DNA of 64,000 nucleotides from Strix aluco (GCF_031877795.1 NC_133971.1:86328446-86392445); one strand, 5' to 3'; numbered from the stretch's first letter, positions 35,701-50,700 are shown. Notes: generated from the sequence alone by a model not told the origin. Program-made: numbers and translations.

Positions 35701-38700
35701 ATACCACTGGGCTCTGCAATGGGGGACACTGTCCCAGAGTGCCCAGACAATGCCCAGGGACAAGGTATGTAATGCCACAAGCAAGGAAAAGCTGAAGAGT
35801 TTGAATAAAAGTAAAAGTCCACCTTCCTCAAGATCTGGGCCATTGTTGAGTTCAGTGAAGCAATGCAAAAACATGACTAGGATGGGTCTTGCAAATGAAG
35901 AACAGTGTCCCATTTGCCATCACTGCTGAGTGAGTCCTCAGGTGTCCAGGACACTGCACAGCCATAAGTAGAAGAGAATTAGTTACATTTTTCCACCTAA
36001 ATTGCATGACCAGCACAAATGGAGGGCAAACCAACCCCTATGGAGGTGCAGAGGCAACAGATTGCTGCTCACCTGCATCCCAGGGTTTTGTGTGCTTTGC
36101 TGGCCAGGAAAACCATGGGATGCCTGCTCCTACCTGCTTGCACCACTATCCAGCTCCTCATCCTTTCCCTCGCACTATCTGCCCCACACCAGGACGTGTA
36201 CTCTTGTCCTCTCTTTCTCACCCCTCTGTCTGCCAGGAGAGACAGCTGAGGGGCAGCAGAGCCAAGATGGGATTGCTGGGCTGGAGCTGTAACAGCGTGC
36301 ACATCACTGCTGTGTCTGCTGGTGGTGGTTGAGCGTCTCTTGGTGCCTTGTGCCACTTCCTAGTTTTCACTAGTTCTCCAGGGACCTGGTTGCCCCACTT
36401 TGAAATTTTGGGCTTGACAGCCTGTGTCTTCCTGTGATGGACAAGGCAGGAGGCAGGAGAGCCTGACAGGCACTGGGGCCTGGTGGGACAGGGTTGTCCA
36501 TCAGCCCACCCCGATGTCTGCTCCTCTCCTGAGGCATGACTGTTTTGGATGTGCCCCAAAAGCTCTCAGCAGGATGGAAGCACAAAGAGAGGCTGTAGAA
36601 GAGTAGATCCATGGTGTCTATGGACCTCTCACTTGGTCACTGTGACTCCCAGAGAGATGGGTGTCCTCATCCCACTTCAACATGGAGAGGACCTGCATCT
36701 CATCCGAGGAGATGCAGAGGCCAGATCCAGGACCAGGGCTGGGTCACCCAGGCCCCAGCCACTTCTTTGCACCACATCCTTATGATGAGCCATCACCTTG
36801 ATCTTCAAACACACCCTGAGACTCAAGGGCTGAGCTAACAAGCTTTCCTCTTCCACACCTCTGCTGCAGAGCCAGCAATCAGCAATAGCTACACTCCCAA
36901 GAGCTGCTTGGGGCTCTCTGGCAAAAAAACAGCTCTTCCTCAGATGACCTGGAAGATAAGCATCCACGTTGCCTCCATCAGCAGGCAGCTGTAATCAGTT
37001 GTGGCAGGGGACTGAGCACCGAATAGCCTCTGCAGAAGAGGCTGCATGCTGGCAGACTTGCTCTCACATGCAGACATTGCTGGGAGAATGAGAGTCTCCC
37101 AAAAAGTCTCCCTCGCTGGATCTGCCAAAGGTACACTTTGAAAACGTCCTGTTCCCCTGGGCGTCCCTCTGCCTTTGTACCAGAGCAAAGAACTGGTGAT
37201 TTCTCAGGTTCCTCCAATTTTCTGGAGGGGAATTAAGTCATGTGCATAGAAATAAATTCACAGAAGACAGCTAAAGAAAGAAACGGGGAGGAAAGGCAAG
37301 CCAAGCACACCGTGAGGCTGGGCAGTGCCTCTCTTGACATAACGTCATGCTGCACCCACTTGTCTGCTGCCACAGCTTTCTGACAGGGCACTGGGGAAAG
37401 CAGAGGCTTCGGCTCAAAGAGGAGCTGTGCAAGCTGAACAGGCATATTCAGCCAATCACGGATCTAACCAAAATGAAAGTCCTTTGAAGAAGTGAAGCAG
37501 GGCTCTTCATCATGCATTAGGCATTTCCCAGGACAGGCAGCGATGGGCTTATCAGTCTGCAGAGGAGCAAAGCCCAGGCTGCTGGGGCTTGGGGAACTTT
37601 AGGATGGCAGACACCAAAGTACAGATACAATCTCTTCACAAGGAAGAGGACACAATGCCTGCAGATGAAACAGTTCTTGTAGCAACATAACTGTGCTGGT
37701 GTGGAGAAATACAAGGAAGGAGTAAAATAAGGCCCCACTGAAAACCATCTTGCTTGGCCCAATTCAGATTTCAAGATTTCAGTTACTCTTGAATACCCAG
37801 AAGACAGCAAATCCAATGGACACACACCAGATTTATGTCCAGAGAGAGGCCTTTCTCTCAGTGACTTGACTATTATTGATCACAAAAGCAAATCCCCCTA
37901 GCATTTTTCTCCAAACCCCTAGTATTGCAAAATGGAGCAGCCTTGCATCACTTTCAAACATGGGAAACCCTTTTTATTACAAAGATCTTCAAAGAGGAAA
38001 CTAGAAAGTCAAAGCCAGTCCTCCTGACTTTGTCAGTGTCCCCCCTGCAGCATGCAGCACCTCACAGGTTGAGACTTGTACTTTAGAAATAATTTACAAG
38101 TACTATTGAATTTTCTTAAAATGTGACCTTTTCTTGCTCCAGTTGCCACTGTTTCAATTTAACGTACTAAACACACTTTATCCTGACCACTGGGAACTGA
38201 CTTCAGCTTAAAATAACTTGTAAATACGCTGATGTTGTCTCTCCACCAACTGCCAAACAGAGTGGTCACAGAAAGGAACATTACATAACAAAAGTAAGGT
38301 TGAAGACACGTGGCCAGGAACAGTGAAAAGAAGAAAAACCCCAGGTCTTTGACCTTGGGGCTCAGCAATCCTGCAGTTACATAGAGCTCTCTTCTCCCTT
38401 CACATAGTCTGATGCAACCCAGAAGTTATTTCGCCAAAAAAAGAAGAAAACTGATTTAATGAGAGAAGATTCAAGTCCTTTACTGCTGGCTTGTTTGGGT
38501 TAGCACTCCCTAACAGTGCTAGTTAGTAAGATTGCCACATCTGTTCAGGGATCCAGAATTCTTCATACCTGTCATGTGACACTCTTGGATATCTGGATTT
38601 GCTCCATGGAGCCACTCTCCTCTGCACAGTGATTATGTACAGAGTCTCCAGATAAATATCCAAAGGCTTCAGTTCTGCCTAAGAAGGGCAGGAGCCTGCT

Positions 38701-41700
38701 GGCACACGGACCATCTCCTTTCCCAAGAAACAGCTTTCTAGCACTAAAAAGTCCCCTTATTTTATCTCAGACTATGCTAGATTGGGAGGTAACCTAATGT
38801 GGAACAGCGGAGCAATAAGGGATCCTGGGGTGTTGTGAAGGTCTTCCTCCTAATGGGTTTCCCAGCACAGTGGCATGGCAGGAAAGTATGGCAGGGAAGG
38901 AGCAGGCAGAAGGGGCAGAGGAGCCTGCTTTTGTTAGTACATGTCAGCATTCACTTCAGTAGATGTTGATCTACAGTTATGAGTCACAGAACCGCATAGC
39001 AAAACAGCCATGGGTCACAAGCAATGCTGATCACGCCCTGGAAAGCTGCACACAAGCGGTATGGCCTCTCACTGGCCTCAGCGTGTGCTAGGACCAGCAT
39101 ATGCCAACAGCGGGGGACGGGGGGGGACAACGGGAACTGTCAGAGCAACCACCTCCAGCTCTTCCTGCTCCAAGGCAGGCTCAGAGTGACCTGTCCCTAC
39201 AGACATGTCTCAAACCTGCTCTTCTTGAAGCAGAAACCTACTCTTCTCCATCACTGGGTTTCTTTCCTATACCAAGGAGTCAACATTGGTGTATTTGTCC
39301 TTACATGGCCTACACAAGTGACACAGAAAGCTGTGAACAGGCAGAAATAGGGTTTCACAAGTCCCTGGATCTACCCCACAGTGCTCAGCTCTCTCCCTAA
39401 CAGCCCAGAGAGCAGCTATCTGCAACTAGCCTAAGTAACAGTGGAGGGACTGAAAGGAAATCAAAAAGCATTTGTAAATCTCAGAGGAAGGAAAGCCATC
39501 AAGCTGCAGGTCAGTTTTTATAAGACCCAAGATTATTTGTGTGTGCCTTCTTATCAGGGGGCCAATCTGCATCTGGAGGAGGCAGTCCTGGTATAAGCAA
39601 GGCACAGCAGCACTCAGTGCCAAATTTCTCCAGCACTGCTTGTGCTCTGTGCTTTTGGGTCACTGCGCAATTAGCCGGCCCTGAAGAGACGCAAGGAAAT
39701 CGGCCACTGTTCAAACAGCACAGAAGCAACTGCGGGAATCTCAATGAGAGAGGAGCTTTTGCATGAAAACAGAGAGACTAGGAATTATACCACTAGAAGA
39801 GCAAGACTCAAGCCGTTTGGAGAGGAGAGGCAAGTGTTTTTCTCTCAGACAGAATAGTATCACATAAGAGCTGTTGCAATAGAAATTTTGGGGACAACAT
39901 TTACTTCCCTCAGTGCTAAACCACTCACCAGTCCAAGACTGATGTGACCTCAGAGAATGTATCATCTAATCTACAGCTTCCTTCTGTACAGTCCTACACA
40001 CAGATGGACTGTACCTCCTGGGACAGAAGGAGGAAGTTCAGGTTCATCTTCCTGTGCTGGTTGGTTCATCCCTCATAGCTACTGAAACACCTCCTACAGC
40101 TACAGGAAAACACTAAGAACTTCAGTTTCTCCCCATCACCCTAGGTAACAGCAATGCAGGGCTACAAAGCAGCAAAGTTCAGGATCAAACATCCCACTGT
40201 CTGTTCACACTGTCCTAGCTTAGTACCAGCTCTGGACCTGAGCTGCATCCCCCTGAGGCTGGGTATAGGGACAAACCCAGGGTCCCTTACTGAGAAAGCA
40301 CTGTGTGTAGTGGGTGCTGCTGGGGAGTATGAGGAGGAAGCAACTTCGAGCCCCAGGAGATAGCAAAGGAGGCAGTGCTGGGGAGGGGGATAGGCTGAAG
40401 AAGAGATTTCAGCTACTCTCCTACCGTCCTCCTAAAACTTCACACACTTCCACCAATCTTCCCCAAATCCCCTTCTCTCCTTCACCTCCTGAAAACTCCA
40501 ACATTCTCCCACTGTCCATCACACTCCCTCAAATCCTGACTGATCCCTCCCAGACCCTGCCATCAGCTATGGTCAAAGAGCCCAAGTGCTTCAGAGATGG
40601 CAAAATTCAATGCCCCTTCCTTGGCTGAGCAGTTTTGGGCTGGATCTGGCCAAAGGCAAAATCATCAGGGCTGCAACGAGGCAGTGGGGCACAGGGGGTC
40701 CAGAGCTGAACACTGACTGGTGTGATAAGGCACAGAAGGAGTGGAACAGCTGCCCAGCATATGCACATGGACAGGAAGGCTCAGAGCCACCCCATGCCCC
40801 TCTCTTGTCCCAAGCTGCTCACAGGCACCCAGTGTTGGACTCACAGGTGTGTGCCTGCAGCTCCTGACACACATGCAGCCCTGCCACTGCATCCTGGGAT
40901 GGGATGGGCGAGCAGCTGTGTTCCCCTTCCCACTCCACTCATGCCCAGATAGACCCTGTCAGCCAGGATTTACTGCCTGGGAAGTAACTTGATTGTCCCC
41001 AAGGGACAGAGAAAGAGGTGACTTGCATGTGAAGAAACCAGTAGCAGGAACAGAGACTGAGATAATCATCCTAGATAATCCAGGATAAATATCCAAGACA
41101 AGCATCAGGCCAAGAAGCTGGCTGCCTCCCTGGCTGTCAGCCTGGATACTGGCCAATAAATTTGCCTTAGCCTCAGCAAATGCTGTATTGTAACCTTTGT
41201 TTGACCTGCTTTCTTTTCTTCTTCCACTCTGCTGTGATATCCCAACATTTCTAAAAACTCTTCACACTTTTTTGACTATCTTCTGCTTACTTTTGGCATT
41301 GACAGGGGCTGTGCCAGGCTATTTTAGCAGTTTTTTAAAAACAAACCAAAGCCCATGAGCAGCTACATTCCTCTGACTGTGATGACAAAATGTTTTAATT
41401 TCTTCCAACCCTCGAATGAAACCCGGAAGGCTTACTAATTAAACAGCTCTGCCCCAAACTGATTCTTCTTACAGCAATGCTTCCCTCGGGTGAACTCAAC
41501 CACCAAGGTCATTACAAATTAGGAATGATACTTTATTAGTTAAACAATTCCTGCCTGACAACCGCTACAATATTTAAGGAGCACTTGGAGTCCAAAAGTG
41601 GCTTGGATGACAGCAGAGAGTTACTTGTTCCTATTGCTGAATGTTAAAATACTGCAAGCATTTCTGCCCCACCTCTGAGCTCTGAGAAGGACCCAAACTA

Positions 41701-44700
41701 GTTTCACCAGGTCTTCTTGCACAGGGCAGTATCTGCTGGCATGAGTTTTCTGCCAAGGAGGGCTGGGTGCTTAAGGAGACGGGTGTTTGGCATGGCCAAT
41801 GCAGGACCAATGCAGGTGGCAGTTTTATTGCAAACCCACCTTCAGCAAGCTCTGCTCTCTGCCTCTGTTGGTCTTCCCACAAGGTTTGGGTTCAGCTGTC
41901 TTTGACCCCCCACCCTCCATGTCTCCAGGCTCTTGGAGCTGGTGCTTGGCAGTTGAGTAGTATGTTCCCAGAGGACTCCCAGAAGACTCACATAATCTAG
42001 AGACAACAGCAAAAGGCACACAAAACCTCTACCAGGATCATACCTCATGGAAATAAATACAGCTCATTGTCTCAGGTCAAGGGGATGTCTGTCCCACTCC
42101 AGAGAGTTCTGCTTGTGGGGCTAGGGAGGGCTCCAGGACCCAAATCACCAGGGCAAAGACACAGGGACACCCACTGTGCTTGGCACAAGCACAGGGACCT
42201 CTGTACCCTCTGCACACACAGATGTGCCCTTGACACAAGTGTCTGATAGGTGGCAGAGCCCCTGTCCTCAGCTTCCTCTCAACAACAAATACACCTTTTC
42301 CCATCTGCCACTAAATGATTTAGGAAACCAAAACTCACAGGGAGTTTTAGGCATTTTTTGAAGCTTTTACTGTGTGTCTTGGTGAAAGTCGCTTCTGAAA
42401 ATGCCACCTGAGTGCTTTCAAAAAGTTTCTGCCTTGGCATATTTGTTCTGCCAAGTGTTCATAAATGAGGCTGTGCTAACATCACTGACAGCAAAACTTG
42501 GAGTATTAAATAATACTTCTTAAATATCCCAAAGTGGTTTACAAACATGAATTAATTAAGCTGCAGATCAACCCTGCGAATTATTTAAAGAGCTCCCCTC
42601 CTCACTCAAGGACATGAAGAGAGGAATGAACCAAGGTCAGACAAGAACCCAGGAGTCCTTACACTCCCTATTTCTGCTTATCTACCGTACTGGCTTTAAC
42701 TAACAGGCAAACCAGAATAAATTCAGAATGGCTGAAATCCCACCGGGATGAAGTTAGCTCAGTATCTCTTGGTAAGCCCTATGTTGGAAGCCCAGTGACA
42801 GCCAAGGAAACTGCAAAATATGGAGCAGACAGCACAGCGCCTATTTTTAGGGGAAGAACAGGGTTTAGAATGACATGTGGCTATTAAGAGCTCTCTCAAA
42901 AAAGGGTGATAAGTCTGCTAGTCATACCTGTCAAAAGCAGCTGTCCCAGCTGTGTGGGAAGATGGTGAAGAAGTTTCACAGGCAAACTCCTGTGATGCTG
43001 GTGTGAAACAGAATGGCAGTGGGACCTGGATGAGGCCCTGAATGCTCTGTCCCATTGGTACCCTGAGTTCTGCCACACCTCAGCAAAAGGCACCTTCCCA
43101 TCTCCAAAGCAGTTGATGGAAACAAGACCAGGCAGCTTTGCTCACAGATGCTGGAGTTGGTGTGAAGGCCCCAACCTCCAGATGCACTGGCCATGGCTTG
43201 TCTTTCTGGGTGTTGGACAGGTTTCCCCACTGGGGTCTGCAGGGATCAAGTGCTGGAGAGAACAGACTGGGGTACCTAGGTACCAAATCAGGCACAGACA
43301 GGTTTCTGTATTTGCCAGGAAATGGATGGGATGTCAGGACTCCTCTGCATATGGATATTCTGTGACGGTTAACTTGGCTTTGGGAACTTCCAGAAAAGAG
43401 GGAGAAGTGAAGTCATTTTACAGAGGAAAGCTGGCTGCACAGGGTAAAGGTTTAAAGAGCATGCCATCTTGATCTTCAGATGAGCCAGGATCAATACCCT
43501 GGAAGTACATTTGACTCCCCACAGTGAGATGATACTTTGCTGAACACGGCTGGAGGTTTGCTGCTAACTAAGGACATGAGGACTGGTGCTGGCACAGGAA
43601 GAAAGTGGACAGGAGGATGCAGTGGATGGCATTTCCCATTATGCCAGGGCTTGACTTCCCTCTGTTAAAGCACCCTCTCGCAGCAGATAAACCTTCTCAC
43701 CATAGGGTCCTGGACACAGATATTTGGTGCAGCAGATGCCACATCAGCCACGAAAGATGAGCTCACTTGTCCACTTGTGGCACTGAAAGGCTGCTGAGCT
43801 GGCTGGGCCATATCTGCCACCTTACCACTACACTGCATGTCATCTGTTTTAAATTCTCATCTCTTTCAGAGAAGAGTTTGCTGTAGCCAGGGGACCTGCA
43901 CACATCACCAGCCATGCCTTAACATCCATTCTTCTCTGCATGTGCAAGAAACAATCAGTGTTTAGTGTCCCTTCAAACCTAACCAAGCAAGCAGAAGACA
44001 GATAGCTTAATAACATCAGAGCAGCAGAGTCCATTTCCATCCCATTTATTTGTTGCCTGGGATATGGTACCTATTGGTTTAAGGTCAGCAATAAGTGATT
44101 GAGCCACTCCTGAACTCACAGTTTAAACTGCTTTGTCAACAACATGCAATTTGCCTCTGAAGAAAGTTGACAAAGGGAGATGACGACATTCATTCCTGCA
44201 CGGAGGGTTGCTGCTGGACGCCAGGAGTGGAAGGAGACATTCGAATTCATTCTGACCCACAGCACAGTATTGCTGGGTGCTGCTCAGCCCACAGCTTGGG
44301 TGTGGAGGAGAGAATCCATTTTTTATGTGTGTGTGACCCATCACCACCACTGAACCCTTGTGCAGCTAGGGTCCATGGCAGACACAGTGCTTGCCCACGC
44401 CAGGAAGGACTCATAAAGCAACCAGGAAATTTGTCTTGAGCTAAGCTGATGACAGCCCTGAGAGCTTGCATGGTCTCGGGCTGTGGTTTCAATGGAAATA
44501 GAAAAGCGAAAAGCATGTAAGACATTCTCCTCCACACCCCCTGAGCCCAGCCCCAAGTAGACTGCCACATTACTGTGTTTTCTATGCCCTGTCAGCACAG
44601 GGAAGATTTGCATTGCCAGTGGTGTCGAGCTGAAGAAACTTTTTAAAAATCATTCAGAAGACTCTGGAGTGACACCAGGGTGATTAGTTCCTGGCCAATG

Positions 44701-47700
44701 ACCCTGCCTAATACAGTGGGTTTGTAGAGGGGTATATAAATAAAAGATGATCATCTTGAGAGATTGCTTTCTTGGATCAGTTCTAAAAAGCTTGAAACTG
44801 AAAAAGCTCCACTATTTAGAGACAACTGGATATGAGAATTACACAGGCTCAGAAAGGACACTGCATTTACAGCCATTCAGCTCATAGCTGAATGAAGCCC
44901 AGAAAGAAAGTCTAGTAAAGGATCAATGTGGGAGAGAGAGTTCATCATCCTTCATGACTGGCCCTCATGGCTGGGTGGGAAAAGGGGCTTCACCAACTCA
45001 GAGGCACATGCATCTCCTTGCTGTCACTTGAGCAAGGATCCCAAGTCTCCTCACAAATTAAAGACAGTGCTTGCTCATTTACAGGAGAGATGACACAGTG
45101 GCCAGGGACAGGTTCTGATAATTCAGAAGCTCAAAGACAGACAGAATGGGCTCTGTGGGAGCGCTCAGGAAGGAGTTGAGACCTTCTTTACTTGGTTTCA
45201 AGGAGTTTTGCAAATAAAACCCAAAGCTCAGAAAAGATGTGAACTTTGGGAAACAAATGAACCTCCGTAGAGCTTCTGGGCTTGTCTGGACCATGGTGAG
45301 AAAGTACCCACAGACAGCAAATTCCCTTCCCACCAGTACCCGCTTCTGCCCAAGAGTGAACTAAGCCTTCTTCCTCATACAGGAACAGAGGGCAGCGATC
45401 CAACATCCCAGACATCCTACCCAAAAGGCTTGAGATAATCTTAAGCACCTTGTTAGTAAGAGCAGCTTTGCCAACATCTTCGCACAGAAGGAGAAGGCAC
45501 AGTGATAAGGTACAAAGGGATCTGCTGTGTTTGGTACCTCCATTAGGGGAATGCAGGTCCTCCTTACCTTGGGCATCCTGCGCAGATTTGGAGAGAGCTT
45601 CAAGGAGGTAACGTGGCCTCGTTCATCTCCAATGATGACAACAGGGTAGACAGGGTTAAACTGGATATGGGTTATTTTATTTTTCTTCTTGGCCACCACT
45701 AGCTGGGTGCAGAGAGCTTCATACTTATTAATGCTCAGATCAAACACATGGGCCTGGGGAAAAAAGGCAAAGAACACAAAAGGGATTAATCAGGCAAGAA
45801 CATCACGCAGCAGCAGAATGATGGCTGGAGAAATCAGAGAGAAAATGGTCCCATGGAAAGGCAGCTTCAGCACACAATTACCATCTGCTGTCAGGGCCTT
45901 TGTCCTCTTTTAAGTAACCAGTGTGCAGAAGCTGCCTACTGCTTTTGAGGGACTGTCCCCCTCCTGAAGGGACTCATGGAGTGAGGACTAGTTCCCTGCT
46001 GTGGGTGCAAGCTCTCTCCAAGACCCTTGGCAAGGCTCCAGATGATCCAGGCTGGAGACGGCTAAGAGCCAGCATTGCTAACTCCACAGGTCTTAATCTC
46101 CCTTCTCAGTGCTGCAAGTAATGAGACAACCAGGTGTTAAATCAGAGTCTAACACAGATTGATGCACAAAGTGGGGAATGCTGTCAGAAATACTTATTAC
46201 CCCTTATTGCAGAGCTTTCCAACATTTCCAGCTTAATAATAACATTAAAGACTCAAACCAGTAATTAATAGGGAAGTGATGGGAACATGGACAGTATGAT
46301 TAAGGGCGTACCCCGGGGTAAAGCCAGGGAAGCACAGGCAAATGCACAACGGAGGCAGCTCACCCAAGTCCACCTTCTTCAGATGCTATGCCTGCACACG
46401 TTCTCCCACAGCAGGGAGAAGTGCCAGGTAAAGACTGGCCAAATGGGAAAGGCACTGATACATCAGTGCCATAGGTGTGCTGCATCACCAACTGCACGAT
46501 AATGCTTGTTTCATCGTGACTCCGGAGGGAACAGTGGTAGTTACTTGAGAGAATGTGTTAACCTAACATTATCTCCCAATAATTGCAATTAGCTCCCATC
46601 ATTGTTACAGCCTGCAAAGGCTAATAGAACATGACATCCCTCTTCCCCAGTGCCGAAGAGACCAGTCTCCAGCATGCTGGACCTTGAATCCACTGTGGAG
46701 ACTTTCAGCCTTATGTTTCTTTTCCCTTTTCTGTCTTCAGAAAAACTAAGGAAGGGAATATTTTATGCTAACAAGTATGGTGGGAATATGGGGGAAATTA
46801 GGACTGAACTACTTGTACATCTCCTGCCAGCTGTGTCTTGTTTACCAGCACTTAGGAGACAGATGAGACGTATTATTTCAACATTGTGCCATGCTTACAA
46901 TTTGAATCTAGGAATTATCTGAAATCAGACAGAGTTACCCTATAAAAGCTTATTCCAAAGAGAATGGAAGATTTTGTATCAAATCAGTATATGTACCGTC
47001 CCATCGCTCACCAGTGAGTTGGTGAATTTTATCTGAACCTGTGTACAGCAAAGAGCCGGGCAATGTGCAAGAACACATCCCAGGCAGTCTCATGAGCTGT
47101 TGTGTCTTTGTAGGAGTCAACATCTAGCAATTTGTGATGTCCTTGGTCTGGGCAGGAGCACCATGCAAAGGTTTTACAGATGCAGAAAACAAGATGAGGA
47201 AGACTCCCTCCAGACTGAAGTAAAATAAGACTTTTCCAGACCGGGAATAGCTTGAAAAGTGAACAGGGTTCTCAGACATATTTTGAATAAATCCATGACA
47301 GTATAATTCAAGAAGGGAATTCAAAACATCAGGCACAGATGAGAATCTGCAGTTTCAAGAGTCCTTACCAAGTGTCCTAGTTTTGGCTGGGCTAGAGCTA
47401 ATTTATTTTTTTTTTCTTTCCTTCTTAGTAGCTAGAACAGTGCTGTGTTTTGGATTCAGTATGGGATTTGATATGAAAAGAATGTTGATAATGTACTGAT
47501 GCTTTTAGTTGTTGCTAAGAAATCAAGGACTTTTCAACATCTCATGGCCTGCTAGTGTGTAGGTACAGAAGCAGCTGGGGGACAGCACAGCCAAAACAAC
47601 AGACCCAAATTGGCCAGTGGAATATTCCACATCATCTAACGTCATGTTCAACGTATAGACAAGGGTTGGTTGGGAAGCTCCGCTAGGGTTTTCAGGATGG

Positions 47701-50700
47701 TGGTTTCAGGATTCTCTCCTCTCTGGGATCACAAGCCAGGGACAGGGTGGGCATCAGTCAGTGGGTGGTGAGCAATCACATTGTGCATCACCCATTTGTA
47801 TTTTCTATTATTACTATTGTTTTCATCATTATTATTTTAATTTTATTTTATCTCAATTATTACATTGTTTTTATCTCAACCTCCGAGTCTCCTTACTTTA
47901 CCCCTCCAACTCTTTCCCCCATTCCCTGGGGGTGGTGGAGGGTGAGCAAGTGGCTGCGTGGTGTTTGGCTGCTGGCCGGGTTTAAACCACAACACCAGTC
48001 AGCAGAAGCATAGGTAGAAAAAAAGATTTCATTCTTATCTGCTCAAAATATCAGATGCCAGCATTAAATTCTGAATCTAGACCTGACACTTGAGGTCCCA
48101 CAGTCCAGCCAAGGTAATCCCAATTTCCTGCCTCTAGACATAAATAAAGGTGACTGTCCTGGCTTGTACTTTATGCCTGCTGTCTTACTATCTCTGAAAA
48201 GGAACAAGCTCTCTTTCAAGCATATCAGTTCCCCATGACCCACACTCACCGAAGATTTAATTTCTTGCCTCACAGAATACATTTTTATTAATTTAAGGGC
48301 ATGATTCATCCACCTCCCCACTCCCCGCAATGGTGCAAGCTCAATGCTTAGTAACCTGAGAGCCTGGGAAATGCCCACTGCTTGAGTAGCATCAATTAAT
48401 CTAGAAAAAAAAGCAACATGGAATTAGTGGCCAGGTTTCTTTTTGGCAGCCAGGTCTGCACTGCTGTTCCATGTATGTATCACACTTGCACACCCTACCC
48501 AGCACTGCAGTAAGATGGCATGTCTGAAGGCTCAGTGCGGAGCAATGCAAATTACTCTGGGTGAGGCTGTTTTTCAAAAATGTCAGTGACAGCCCAGACA
48601 AGCACAATGCCTGGGACAAGAACGTGAAATCATCAGCAATGTGGAGAAGGTCAAAAGCAAACAAGTTTATGAATGTTCCTACTATAAAGCTCCTCTTTTA
48701 TGAGCTTCTAAACAAATGGGCTTGTTTCCCTTTGCCAAGGGAATCATGGAAAAGAACAAACTATTTCAGTTCTTCAGCTGGAAACATCAGCCTCATATCA
48801 GCTGTCAGATGCTCCAGATGGAGGGGTGGGCCACAGGCATTAGGAAGGACTTCAGAGGCTTTGATTTAGAGGCTTACAGGCACTCTCAGGAGAGAGGGAA
48901 ATGGGGTCAGACCAACACTGTTATTGGTGTTTGGAAGTAACCTGAAAGGAGCACAGGGCTTCCCACAACACTTGAGGCAGCTTAAAAGTGCTGTAAGGCA
49001 GCGGAGCTGCACGTGACCAGCAGCATCTGCAGATCTGCCTGGGGCTTGGGGCAGGGTTTTCTGCTCAAAGAATGAGAAACTGTAAACCTCTCTCTTGAGG
49101 TTCCTAGTCCCACGAGCTGCCCTGCTGGCTCAGGTTTTGGGATTAAGGATTATGGAGTGGGATCCAGTTGGATCTCCCACCCCAGAGACTCACCAACAGC
49201 ACACAGCTGCTCTCGGTCCCACTGCCCCGGTGGCCCCTTTCCCCCCAGACTATAGATCACTGCTTACACACAAAGGCAGCCTCTCAGGTCTTGCAAGATG
49301 ACCCCTCTCCAAGTATACGACCCAGAGAAGTGCAACCACGACCCACACAAATGCCACCCAACCCCACGTGTGACTTGAGTATCAGGTTCATGGGGAGCCA
49401 GAATGACCAGAGCCAGAGACACATGGAAACCCTCTCCATGGAGAGCAGGTGCCTCCATAGGGCACCCTTCTTCTCAGGGCAGGCACTCACTCATCCAACA
49501 GTACCTGGATGAGAGCTGCTACCCAGACACCGTCAGGCAGCTGGTGCAAATTGACATTTTAATAACTTTCCACAAGTGGCAGACAAGCATATTTGTTGAT
49601 ACACAATATGCCATGTTGTCCTGGGCCCTTACAGCTCACAGGGCACGCCTGCTTCCACCCATCTGGACCCCACTGCCTCACTCAGTACCATAGCATCACC
49701 CAGAATTTTATCTCCAGCAACACAGCAAGGCAGCAATGCTTGTCAGAATGTGACACTTCGCAGTTCAATGAATCCATGGGAAACACAGTAACTTGCCCAG
49801 GGTCCCTAAAGCAGAAAGTGTAACTTTGATGGGAAGACAGCATATAGCAACACAGCAGTGTGGTGCCCTATGCTGGGACACCAGCTTGAGTTTTAATGTT
49901 GCCGAGAGCTGTGTAGGAACAAAAAGCAAGTCAAAGCAGTGTCCTTGTCAGAGCTTACAAACCAGTGAGGGTCTCCCTGTGAATAGCCCCTCTTCCCTGT
50001 TACCTCTGCACTTCTCATGTTGCCTAGACTGGTCCCAGCACTTCCCTCCCTGGAGATGCTGAGACCTGGGGCCACCACACTCACACTCAACCAGGAGCAG
50101 TTTAGAAACTACAGAGTGGAGGTTTCAAACCTCTGATTTTCAGCCTCAAAAAGTGTTTCCATTGTGGCGCATGTCCCCAGAGAGGGAGCTGGAGCCTCCT
50201 GACAATAAACTTGCTTTTATCAGATACCTTCTGCAGATTCTTAGAAGGAAATCAGGGACCTGCAGGGTCTGCAGCCCTGCTGCTTGCAGACCACAGCAGA
50301 CACCTTCATTCTTTCTGCTAATAAGCATTCAGATAATGGGAAAGGGCATTTCAGTTCTTTTGTTACAGAGTCCTTAGGAACAGTATGTGGCCACTTCCTC
50401 AGAGGGACATAAATCAGACTCTAAGAACAAGAAACCTGGGGAGAGGCACAGAGAATGAGATAAAAGAAATCTGAAAACGTCTGAAATAGGAAAGTGCAAG
50501 AACTCACCTTTGCTTCCTGCAGCTAAGCTGCAGATCCCCAGGGATAAGAAAGCATGGGGCAGTAATCAATGACTCCAACAGCTGTTTTATTTATGGTCCC
50601 TGTAAAACTGCGTGCCCACCCCAAGGAAGTGCAGAAGGGCACATACCAACCTCCAAATGATGCCCAAGCTATTGAGCTAAGTAGTTCCTTGAAGCATGGG

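Noticed and set aside
25919-47994. A full endogenous provirus bounded by the two related LTRs
   Set aside because: The interval is over 20 kb, contains a normal DNAI1 exon and shows no gag, pol or env frame; the copies also differ in length. Two independent solo LTRs explain it better.
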